Shown: piece by piece, positions 37,837-46,500 of the stretch
Numbering within the stretch: the first letter of the stretch is position 1
Layout of the letters: every line of letters begins with the position of its first letter
Assembly: GCA_023227825.1 (NCBI GenBank)
Contig: JALOCJ010000006.1
Span: 62,001 to 126,000, forward strand
Source: Candidatus Cloacimonas sp.
GTDB taxonomy: Bacteria > Cloacimonadota > Cloacimonadia > Cloacimonadales > Cloacimonadaceae
Direction of reading: 5' to 3'
DNA length: 64,000 bases
Notes under the pieces: model-generated
Told to the model about the DNA's origin: nothing
Database searches by the model: none
The model's input: the letters and a program-made list of their open reading frames with translations, nothing else
Made by a program: the position numbers and the translations under genes

Positions 37837-38259
37837 ATGCTATCCGTTAAGCGTCTAAAAAAGATCAACCCCAAAATCTATCAGGAGATATCTACTCTTT
37901 GGGAAAAAACAGGAATCAATAAACCGGATCGCAAGGACTCCTTTGAATCAATTCAGGAAAATCTGCAACAGACAGGAATTTTGATTATTGCGGAAGAAAA
38001 TGACAAAATAATTGGTGTTGTGTGGGTAACTAATGATTTCCGACGACTTTATATCCATCATATGGCAGTTGTCCCGGATAAACAAAATCAGGGTATCGGA
38101 ACCAAGCTTATGGAAGAATGTATTTCCCTGGCAAATGAATATGGTTATCAACTGAAACTGGAAGTGAATATAGATAATCCTGCTGCCTGGCATTTATATG
38201 AAAAATTTGGCTTTAAAGAATTATCCGGTTATCGTATCCTTATTAAGAGAGATATTTAA
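37837..38259 (+). CDS. GNAT-family N-acetyltransferase
   Basis: 140 aa from ATG 37837, which falls just after the DUF4340 stop. The longer frame from 37753 only reads the end of that gene out of frame and would add a false membrane helix. The acetyl-CoA site is VVPDKQNQGIGTKLMEECI (Q/R-x-x-G-x-G/A), followed by the C-terminal strand LEVNIDNPAAWHLYEKFGFKEL. The acceptor is unknown; the RimI-like tail is compatible with protein N-termini or small molecules. Confidence 0.87.
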   Translation: MLSVKRLKKINPKIYQEISTLWEKTGINKPDRKDSFESIQENLQQTGILIIAEENDKIIGVVWVTNDFRRLYIHHMAVVPDKQNQGIGTKLMEECISLANEYGYQLKLEVNIDNPAAWHLYEKFGFKELSGYRILIKRDI

Positions 38260-38311
38260 TCAGCTAAAATTCGGGAGCTCCATTTATTAACCGGAAAAAA
38301 AGGGGGAAATT

Positions 38312-39409
38312 ATGAAAAAACGATTACTTATTGCCACCGGCGGAGGCGATTGTCCAGGCCTTAATGCCGTTATTAGAGCTATTGTAAAAAGAGCTTCTTT
38401 TGAACATAATTGGGAGGTCTTAGGCAGTATTGATGCTTTTAACGGTATTTTAAAAGACCCTATGCATATTGTAGAACTCACTCCTGAAAAAGTTGCCGGA
38501 ATTCATATTCAGGGTGGAACTATTATTGGAACTACCAATAAAGGTGGTCCTTTTAACTGGCCCATTAAGAATCCGGATGGAACCTGGACTACTGTAGATC
38601 GCTCACAGGATTTTTTAGACCGACTCCGTTATCAAAATATTGAAGCGCTGATCAATATTGGAGGGGATGGTTCTCAACGCATTTCACAGCAGCTTTTTGA
38701 GCTTGGCTGCCCGGTTATCGGAGTTCCTAAAACCATAGATAATGATCTTTCAGCTACGGATTTTACTTTCGGTTTTCAAACTGCAGTGGATATTGCTACC
38801 GATGCCGTTGATAAACTTGTAACCACTGCAGCCAGTCATCATCGTATTCTTATTTTGGAAGTTATGGGTCGTTTCGCGGGATGGATAGCTCTTCATTCTG
38901 CAATTGCAGGTGGGGCAGAGGTTTGCCTCATTCCGGAAATTCCGTATAATATACAAAATATTATGCAGGCAATTGATGAACGCATTGATCGCGGTCACGA
39001 TTTTGCTAATATTGTTATCGCCGAAGGAGCCAGACCTGTAGATGGAGATATGACTTTTGTTGAATGTGATGAACCGGGGGCAATGAAAATTAAACTGGGA
39101 GGAGCGGGTTTACGGTTAGCTCAAGAACTCAAAAATGCCGGCTGTTATATTGATATCCGCGTCACTATTTTAGGGCATTTACAACGAGGTGGAACTCCTA
39201 ATGCCTTTGATAGAATCCTTGCTTCTCAGTTTGGGGTAAAAGCATTTGAATTGGTTTTACAGCAAAAATGGGGTTCTATGGTAGCTTATCGTCATCCCGG
39301 TATTGTAGCTGTACCCCTCACTGAAGCCATTGAAAAATATAATTATATAGACCTTAATTCCGATCTTGTAGCAACTGCCCGGGGTTTGGGAATTTCTTTA
39401 GGGGACTGA
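38312..39409 (+). CDS. pfkA: 6-phosphofructokinase, PfkA superfamily with mixed donor signature
   Basis: 365 aa. The phosphofructokinase core is complete: GGGDCPGLNAVIRAIVK (10-26), GGDGSQ (117-122), PKTIDNDLSATDFTFGF (139-155) with catalytic Asp in TIDND, MGRFAGWIALHSA, and RVTILGHLQRGGTPNAFDRI near residue 290. Position 104 (E. coli numbering) is Gly, the ATP-type residue, while position 124 is Lys, the PPi-type residue. Such Gly/Lys enzymes form the mixed subgroup and are often ATP-dependent; the donor cannot be settled here. It follows the GNAT gene with a 52-bp gap containing GGGGGAAA as ribosome site. Confidence 0.93.
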   Translation: MKKRLLIATGGGDCPGLNAVIRAIVKRASFEHNWEVLGSIDAFNGILKDPMHIVELTPEKVAGIHIQGGTIIGTTNKGGPFNWPIKNPDGTWTTVDRSQDFLDRLRYQNIEALINIGGDGSQRISQQLFELGCPVIGVPKTIDNDLSATDFTFGFQTAVDIATDAVDKLVTTAASHHRILILEVMGRFAGWIALHSAIAGGAEVCLIPEIPYNIQNIMQAIDERIDRGHDFANIVIAEGARPVDGDMTFVECDEPGAMKIKLGGAGLRLAQELKNAGCYIDIRVTILGHLQRGGTPNAFDRILASQFGVKAFELVLQQKWGSMVAYRHPGIVAVPLTEAIEKYNYIDLNSDLVATARGLGISLGD

Positions 39410-39417
39410 AAGTTTTA

Positions 39418-39570
39418 GCTCTCACAGATTTCACGGATTACACAGATTTAATAGGTAAGGGATGAACAGGAATTTTGGATGAATAGGTCGGGGATGAACA
39501 GGATTTTTTGATAAATAGGTTCGGGATGAACAGGATTCAAGAGATTTTAGGGATTTTTTGTCTATTTTAG
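39418..39570. repeat. 9-bp-period text-like repeats and GGGATGAACAGG units
   Basis: CTCTCACAGATTTCACGGAT and ACACAGATTT (9-bp rhythm) are followed by three GGGATGAACAGG-type units separated by AATAGGT. The same units recur at 41849-41910, 53402-53635, 55331-55405, 56127-56160, 60838-61050 and 62848-63055. No coding capacity. They occur just after gene ends. Confidence 0.8.
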
Positions 39571-39597
39571 ATGCTTCCGTTTTTTTGGGTTGACGAG

Positions 39598-39867
39598 GAT
39601 ATCAAACATCCGGAAGAACGACGTCCCCGTCGTTCAAAAACAAAATAGATAATACATTACCGATATTATTTTAGTAACGAAATAAGTTGTATAAGTTGGT
39701 TGACGAGGAAATCTACCTTCCGGAATAACGACGTTCCCGTCGTTCAAAAACAAAATAGATAATACATTACCGAGATTATTTTAGTACCGAAATAAGTTGT
39801 ATAAGTTGGTTGACGGGGGACATCAACCTTCCGGTTTTTTGGGTTGACGGGGAAATCAATCTTCCGG
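39598..39867. repeat. REP-like hairpin array with a second linker type
   Basis: Alternating GGTTGACG-type and GAACGACG-type hairpins with CCGG tags. The linker AAACAAAATAGATAATACAT with following TTATTTTAGTA occurs twice, exactly 120 bp apart (39656 and 39776). This linker differs from the one in the 143-bp array. The 39410-39989 gap otherwise has no gene; no clear promoter for tyrS was identified. Confidence 0.85.
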
Positions 39868-39989
39868 TGGTCTCAACCTTTTTTAACGAGTGGCTTACGC
39901 TGCGTCTGTTACCTTTTTCCATCTTGACAAATATCAGCTTCCCTTTTCTTGTCATCAGATAAGTAATATATTGAAAACAGGATGTTTAA

Positions 39990-41192
39990 ATGGCTAATGA
40001 AGAAGAACTGAAATTAATCAGCAGAGGTGTGGAAGAAATTATAACACTGGAAGAACTGAAAGCTAAATTTGCTAAAGCAGAAAAAACCGGTAAACCGCTC
40101 AGAATAAAATATGGTATTGATCCTACCGGTTATGATGTGCACTTGGGACATTTGGTTCCTATTCGGAAAATGCGTCAATTTCAGGATTTAGGTCATATCG
40201 GAGTAATTATTATCGGTGATTTTACAGCTCAAATAGGTGATCCTACAGGCAGGGATGAAAGTCGTCTTCCTTTATCTGCTGAACAAGTGAAAAAAAACAG
40301 TGAACGATTTATGGAACAACTATATACTGTCCTGAAGAAGGAACAAACGGAAGTTCGCTACCAAAGTGAATGGTTTGACAAAATGGGAATGAGTGAGGTA
40401 ATCAGATTAATGGGGAAATTTACTTTAGCTCAATTTATGGCACATCAAACCTTTCGTCAGCGTTATGAACAGGGTTTAGCTTTAGGAATGCATGAAATTT
40501 TGTATCCTGTTTTGCAGGGTTATGATTCCGTTGCTGTTAATAGTGATGTAGAATTGGGAGCAACGGAACAGAAATTCAATATTCTCTGTGGAAGAGATAT
40601 GCAGCATCATTTTGGAATGGAAGAACAGGTTGCTATCCTGTCTCCTATTTTGATTGGAACAGATGGCGTGAATAAAATGGGCAAATCACTTAATAATTAT
40701 ATTGCCGTATTTGATTCTCCCAAAGAAAAATACGGTAAAGTGATGTCTATTCCGGATAATATAATTTTGAACTATTTCTATTATGCTACAACTTTGCCTG
40801 AAGAAGAAATTGAAAAAATAAAAAAAGAACTGGAATCCGGAATTAACCCCATGCTGATTAAAAAACGCTTAGCTAGGGAAATCGTTACTTTATATCATAG
40901 TGCGGAAGAGGCAAGTGAGGCAGAACTTGCCTTTGAAAAACAATTTACCTTCAAAGAAATTCCTGATGATATTCCTGATTTTGCTGTTAATGAAAGTAGC
41001 TATAAATTGTCCAAGCTATTGGTGGATAGCGGTATATGTGCAACCAACGGTGAAGCCAAACGCCTAATTCAAAGCGGAGCTGTTTCTTTAAATGGAGAAA
41101 AAATTACTGCCTTTGATGCTGTAGTTAATCTTAAAAACGGTGATATTATTCGCGCTGGAAAACGGAATTACATAAAGATAAAGAAAATATGA
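39990..41192 (+). CDS. tyrS: Tyrosyl-tRNA synthetase
   Basis: 400 aa. Class I synthetase with the HIGH equivalent HLGHLVPIRKMRQF (near residue 52), the Asp of GDFTAQIGDPTGR, the tyrosine-site loop LYPVLQGYDSVAV and the KMSKS equivalent KMGKSLNN (around 232). The last ~65 residues are an S4 RNA-binding domain (YKLSKLLVDSGICATNGEAK). This TyrZ-like type (longer N-terminus) charges tRNA-Tyr in the cytosol. It overlaps the M50 protease start by 4 bp. Confidence 0.96.
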   Translation: MANEEELKLISRGVEEIITLEELKAKFAKAEKTGKPLRIKYGIDPTGYDVHLGHLVPIRKMRQFQDLGHIGVIIIGDFTAQIGDPTGRDESRLPLSAEQVKKNSERFMEQLYTVLKKEQTEVRYQSEWFDKMGMSEVIRLMGKFTLAQFMAHQTFRQRYEQGLALGMHEILYPVLQGYDSVAVNSDVELGATEQKFNILCGRDMQHHFGMEEQVAILSPILIGTDGVNKMGKSLNNYIAVFDSPKEKYGKVMSIPDNIILNYFYYATTLPEEEIEKIKKELESGINPMLIKKRLAREIVTLYHSAEEASEAELAFEKQFTFKEIPDDIPDFAVNESSYKLSKLLVDSGICATNGEAKRLIQSGAVSLNGEKITAFDAVVNLKNGDIIRAGKRNYIKIKKI

Positions 41193-41836
41193 TCAATCCT
41201 AATATTATCAAACTCCTGATGAATGCTGTTATAATTTTTCTGGTTTTTTACAGCATAATTATCCATGAATTCAGCCACGCTTTAATGGCATACTGGCTGG
41301 GTGATGATTCTGCTAAAAGAGCGGGACGCTTAACTTTGAATCCCTTGAAACATATTGACTGGTTTGGAACTGTGATACTGCCTTTATTTTTATATTTAAC
41401 AGCTGGTTTTATATATGGTTATGCTAAGCCCGTTCCTTTCAATCCTAATAATTTCCAAAATTATAAAAGAGATTCAGGATTAACAGGATTAGCGGGACCT
41501 CTTGCCAATTTTCTGGTGGCAATTTTTTTCGCTCTGATCTTTCATTTATGCAGTTTTTCGGCTTTAATCCAATATATTTGTTTCTTTGTAATTTATCTTA
41601 ATCTCCTGCTTGCTTTTTTTAATCTGATTCCGGTGCCCCCTTTGGACGGCTCAAAAGTAATTGGGATGTTTTTAACTGATCAGGCATATTATAATTGGAC
41701 GATGCAGGAACGCAAAGGAATGATGTATTTATTTATATTTATTATAATTACTACTTTGCTGGGCTGGAATATTATAGGGAAAATCATTATTCCACCGGTA
41801 AATTTTGTAATGCAAATTATGGGTGTGGGTCTATAA
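41189..41836 (+). CDS. Site-2-protease-family (M50) membrane metallopeptidase
   Basis: 215 aa with about five hydrophobic segments. The zinc motif H26-E27-F-S-H30 (IIHEFSHALMAYWLGD) lies in the first helix and the third ligand in LIPVPPLDGSKV. Short YwhC-like members like this lack a PDZ domain and are common; their substrates are generally unknown. It overlaps tyrS by 4 bp, an arrangement that looks like simple co-transcription. Confidence 0.92.
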   Translation: MINPNIIKLLMNAVIIFLVFYSIIIHEFSHALMAYWLGDDSAKRAGRLTLNPLKHIDWFGTVILPLFLYLTAGFIYGYAKPVPFNPNNFQNYKRDSGLTGLAGPLANFLVAIFFALIFHLCSFSALIQYICFFVIYLNLLLAFFNLIPVPPLDGSKVIGMFLTDQAYYNWTMQERKGMMYLFIFIIITTLLGWNIIGKIIIPPVNFVMQIMGVGL

Positions 41837-41934
41837 AAAATTGCCTCTCACAGAGTCCCCGGATTGCATAGATTAAACAGGTTAGGGATGAACAGGATGA
41901 AAAGGATTTTGGGAATTGAAAAAAATGAAGAAAA

Positions 41935-42050
41935 CCGGAAAGGTTGTCCTCCTCGTCAACCCCGACAACAGATGTCCGAAGTTACTTAATAAGTAATAGG
42001 AAACTGGATAGCCCGGTAAGTAGGAAAACGACAAGATGTCGTTTTTCCGG
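41935..42050. repeat. Degenerate REP-like hairpin plus AAAACGACA-stem variant
   Basis: The first (41935-41962) is a worn GGTTG...CAACC copy with CCGGAA tag. The second (about 42022-42050) pairs GGAAAACGACA with TGTCGTTTTTCC and carries TTCCGG on its right, the same tag and design but with a third stem sequence. It stands between the M50 gene and glnA; 9-bp-type repeats occupy 41849-41910 just before. AAGGAGAA at 42075-42082 is the ribosome site of glnA. Confidence 0.75.
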
Positions 42051-42088
42051 CTAAAAAATAATTAAATAAAAGAATAAGGAGAACTAAA

Positions 42089-43510
42089 ATGGAACTGAAG
42101 GAATTACAACAGATGATTCAGGCAAATAAAGTAAAAGCCATAGACCTTAAATATTGCGGACTGGACGGTAAATGGTATCATATAACTGTCCCGGTTCGTA
42201 ATATTTTAGAAGTTATGGAAAATGGAATACCCTTTGACGGTTCTTCCATTCCTGGAATGAGAAGTGTGGAAAGTGGAGATATGGTTTTAATGCCGGATGC
42301 CGAAACAGCTCATCTGGATTCTTTTTATGAGACCCCTACCCTGAGAATGCTCTGTTCAATTTGCGATGCAGAAACTCGTTTAGGGGTAAAAAAAGACCCT
42401 CGCAGTGTTGCTCTCAGGGCTCATAACTATTTACTTTCAACGGGAATAGCCGATATGTCTACTTGGATACCGGAACTGGAATTTCATCTTTTTGATTCCG
42501 TTCAGTATTGTTCTGATTCTTTTTCTGCCGGTTATAATATTACTTCCAGTGAATGCAAAGAAGCACTTCCGGAGGATAATGAAGACCTGGATGCACTTTC
42601 TTTGCAAGGTGTGAAGGGTTATCATATAGATACACCTTTTGATCAATTTTATGAAATCCGTCAGGAAATTGTGGAATTGATTGAGGAACAGGATATTAAA
42701 GTTCGTTATCATCATCATGAAGTAGGCCTTTCTGCTCAGGAAGAAATTGAAACCGAACTGCTTGCCTTTCCCCGAATTTGTGATGATGTAATGATTATGA
42801 AGGACATCATTCGCAGAACTGCTTTGCAATATGGACTTACAGCTACTTTTATGCCTAAACCGGTTTTTGGTAATGCGGGAAATGGAATGCACTTTCATAT
42901 TATGTTGCACAAAAACGGGAAAAATCTATTCTATAAAAAAGGCGGCTACGCAGATCTCTCTGAAGAGGCAATTTGGTTTATTGGAGGTATTTTAATTCAT
43001 GGAAGTGCCTTGGTAGCTTTTACAAATCCTTCAACTAATAGTTTTAAAAGATTACTGCCTGGTTTTGAGGCACCGGTAAAACTTTTCTATGGTCTTGCTA
43101 ATCGCAGTGCGGCTATCAGGATTCCCAAATATGCTAATACACCTGAAACAAAACGCTTTGAATTCAGAACGGGAGATGGAACCTGCAATCCTTATTTGGC
43201 AATGAGCGCAATTTTATTAGCTGGCTTGGATGGTATTAAAAAACAGATTGATCCTGCCCAATATAATCTGGGTCCTTATGATGATAATGTATTTGCCTGG
43301 AGTGAAGATAAAAAAGCACAATTGCTCTCTATTCCTGCCAATCTTAATGAAGCACTGCAAGCATTAAAAGAAGATCATCAATTTTTACTGGAAGGTGATG
43401 TGTTTAACGAAGAACTTATTGAAAGTCATATAGAATTAAAACTTAAAGAATCTGAGGCGGTCTCTGCTCGTCCCCATCCTCACGAAATGGTTCTTTACTA
43501 TAATCTTTGA
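42089..43510 (+). CDS. glnA: Glutamine synthetase type I
   Basis: 473 aa. It makes glutamine from glutamate, ammonia and ATP. Motifs: the N-terminal beta-grasp YCGLDGKWYHITVP, the latch FDGSSIPGMRSVESGDMVLM, the metal-site strand ELEFHLFDS, HHHEVGLSAQEEIE, the ATP site NAGNGMHFHIMLHKNG, GFEAPVKLFYGLANRSAAIR and the end of the active site KRFEFRTGDGTCNPYLAM. The Tyr of the adenylylation segment seen in beta-type enzymes is not obvious, so regulation by adenylylation is unlikely. Not in an operon with nitrogen-regulator genes here. Confidence 0.96.
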   Translation: MELKELQQMIQANKVKAIDLKYCGLDGKWYHITVPVRNILEVMENGIPFDGSSIPGMRSVESGDMVLMPDAETAHLDSFYETPTLRMLCSICDAETRLGVKKDPRSVALRAHNYLLSTGIADMSTWIPELEFHLFDSVQYCSDSFSAGYNITSSECKEALPEDNEDLDALSLQGVKGYHIDTPFDQFYEIRQEIVELIEEQDIKVRYHHHEVGLSAQEEIETELLAFPRICDDVMIMKDIIRRTALQYGLTATFMPKPVFGNAGNGMHFHIMLHKNGKNLFYKKGGYADLSEEAIWFIGGILIHGSALVAFTNPSTNSFKRLLPGFEAPVKLFYGLANRSAAIRIPKYANTPETKRFEFRTGDGTCNPYLAMSAILLAGLDGIKKQIDPAQYNLGPYDDNVFAWSEDKKAQLLSIPANLNEALQALKEDHQFLLEGDVFNEELIESHIELKLKESEAVSARPHPHEMVLYYNL

Positions 43511-43576
43511 TATTCTTTGGAATAATATTTGCATAAATAATTGGACAAACATCCCATAAAATATAAAGGAAGTCCG

Positions 43577-46500
43577 ATGAAAAAAATTGTTGCCTTACTA
43601 CCCGTATTATTAGCAGGTTGCATTGTTTTTGCCAATATTAATGATAACCTTCCAGCTAATTTAAATTCAGCTTTTAGTTTGCGAGCTAAAAACAACTCTT
43701 CTCTGCAAGTAAATTTTACTCTGCCGGAATATACTATACAGGAAGAAGCAAACGGTGGGCCAGCTTACCGTAAAATAATACTTCCTCTTTCCGGAACCCT
43801 TATGGAAACAGGTATGCCGGAATTACCTGTGGTCTGCACTACTATTGCTATTCCTCATACAGGAGGTGTAAATATTGAAGTGCTTTCTACCCAACAAACA
43901 ATTATTCCCGATTTTCTACCCTATCCTGTGCAGCAGGGAAATAGTTTGGAAAGCCCTAAGGGATTTATTATCAATAATACATATTACAGTGGTGGTTGTA
44001 ACTATCCGGAAATGCTGATTGAATATAGTGAACCCAGCATCTTGCGGGACTTTAGAATAATTACGATCCAGATAAATCCTTTTTCTTATAACGCTCAATC
44101 GGGGGAACTGACCGTAAATCATAATATTGAATTTAGCATTAATTTTACTGAAGAACAGGGAATAAATGAACTAACAAATGAACCGACACGGATTTCTGCC
44201 AGCTTTGATAAAATATATGAATCAATAATCTTGAATTATGATGATTATCGTGATGCATTAGTAGCTAATACTCCTCCCAGATATTTAATGATTTACGGCA
44301 CTAACAGTGATACTAACTTTGCTACTGCCTTAAATGAATTTGTATTATGGAAAAAACAGAAAGGTGCTGATGTAATGGTTGCCAGCACGGCAGCAAACGA
44401 AGCAGGAAATACAACTACTTCCATTAAAAACTATATCCAAACCAAATACAATAATCCGGAAACCCGTCCCGATTTTATTGTTTTAATAGGAGATACATCC
44501 GGTAGTTATGCAATACCTTATTTTACTCAATCCAATGGAGCAACTGACTATAATTATACTTTTCTGGCGGGAACCGATCAATTGGGTGATTGTTTTATCG
44601 GGCGTATTTCTGTAGAAAATTTATCTCAGCTTTTAGCAGTGTTAAATAAAATTTATCTTTACGAAAGGGATATTAATTTAGATACTGCCAGCTGGCTAAA
44701 TAAAATGATGCTTTCAGGAGATAATGCTCCCTCCGGAATTTCTACTATGTATATTCACAAATATATCAAGGAAATGAGCTTACTAACAAATCCTGACTAT
44801 ACTTTTACAGAGGACTATGGTTCTTCTCCCAACTATACAATTATTAATCAGGCACTAAATCAAGGGGTTGGTTTTTACAGTTTCCGGGGTTATATTGACT
44901 GGACTCCTCCTTCTGAATCTGCTCTATTTAATGGCTATAAACTGTTTCATACGGTAAATATAACCTGTGGAACTAATAATTACAACAGCGCAGGAGAAGT
45001 GGAAGCTTTTGTCCGCTATGGAACAACAGCATCTCCGAAGGGTGCTGTAACCGGAATAGGAATGTGTACTTCCAGTACTCATACTACCTTTAATAACGCT
45101 ATTCATGGAGGTATTTTTGCCGGAATTTTTGCTTATGAAATGAGGAGTATGGGAGAAGCATTATTAAACGGGCGTTTGTTTATAAATCAGCTTTTCGGTG
45201 TTTCCTCTCCGAGTAATGCAACTAATTTTGCTGCCTGGTGTAATTTGATGGGTGATCCGACAATGGAGGTCTTTACAGGTATTCCCAATCATTTTGTTGT
45301 TACTTCCGAAGATTCAATTCCGGTTGGTTTAAGCTTATATGATGTTGCAGTTCAGGATAGTTTGGGAAATCCTGTAGAAGGTGCTGCTGTAGTTTTAAAT
45401 ATGGGTGGAATTATTTTAGCCCGCAATTACACAGGAGCTGATGGAACAACTATTTTAGTTCTTCCTTCCAATATGCTTGCCGGTAATGCAACTTTAACAA
45501 TCAGTAAACATAATTTTAAGCCCTGTCAGATAACAATTCCGGTGTTAAATATCGCTACCCTGGTTCCGGGAACAATGGTTATTGATGATGATAATTTAGC
45601 TCCTTCTGAAGGCAATGAAAATGGACTTGCCGGTAGCGGAGAGACAATTGAACTGTTTTTTGGTTTAACCAATATGGGAACCGACATCATTAGTGGAATT
45701 ACGGGTAGTATAAGTTCCAACAGTCCTTATATTACTATAACAAATTCCTCGGTTATTTATCCTGATGTTTTAGGGGGAGAAACAGGATTTAATTTAGTTC
45801 CCATTGTAATTCAAATTGCTCCGAACACTCCTCACCAAACAATGTTAAGGTTATATCTGGATCTTACTGATTCTAATTCTGTCTCCTATCATATTTCAGA
45901 ATTTATTCCTGTGGAAGCACCCTTTATAGAATTTGTTTCCTACCTTGTAATAGATAGTAATAATCAACATCTTGATCCGGGAGAGGTAGCAGAATTCAGT
46001 ATTACGGTTAAAAATACAGGAACCGTAGATGTAGAGAATGTTTTGGGCATTTTATATACCCAGAATGACTTAGTTGGCATAAGTGATCCAGATGCTGAAT
46101 TTGGTACTTTGCCTACAGGAATTCAAGTAACTTGTGGAACTAACCGTTTTGCTCTTTCTGCCCGTCCCGAAGTTTTACCCGGAATGCTTATTCCTATGCA
46201 AATAAAGTTTTATAATAGTAATGGATTTGAGCAATTTGTGGATTTTACTTTTACTGTAGGGGTAGTAACACAACACGATCCTCTTGGTCCTGATGCTTAC
46301 GGTTATGTAATTTATGATTGGACTGATACTTCCTACGCAGAAGCAGCAATGTACGACTGGCATGGAATTTCTCCTTCAGAAGGTGGTTTAGGAACTCTTG
46401 TAGCTATTTCTGATGGTTATGCAAGTGGCAATGAAGGCGACCAGGTTGGTTCTGATGCTTTGGAAGTTGTGTCCTTACCTTTTCCCTTTCAGTTTTATGG

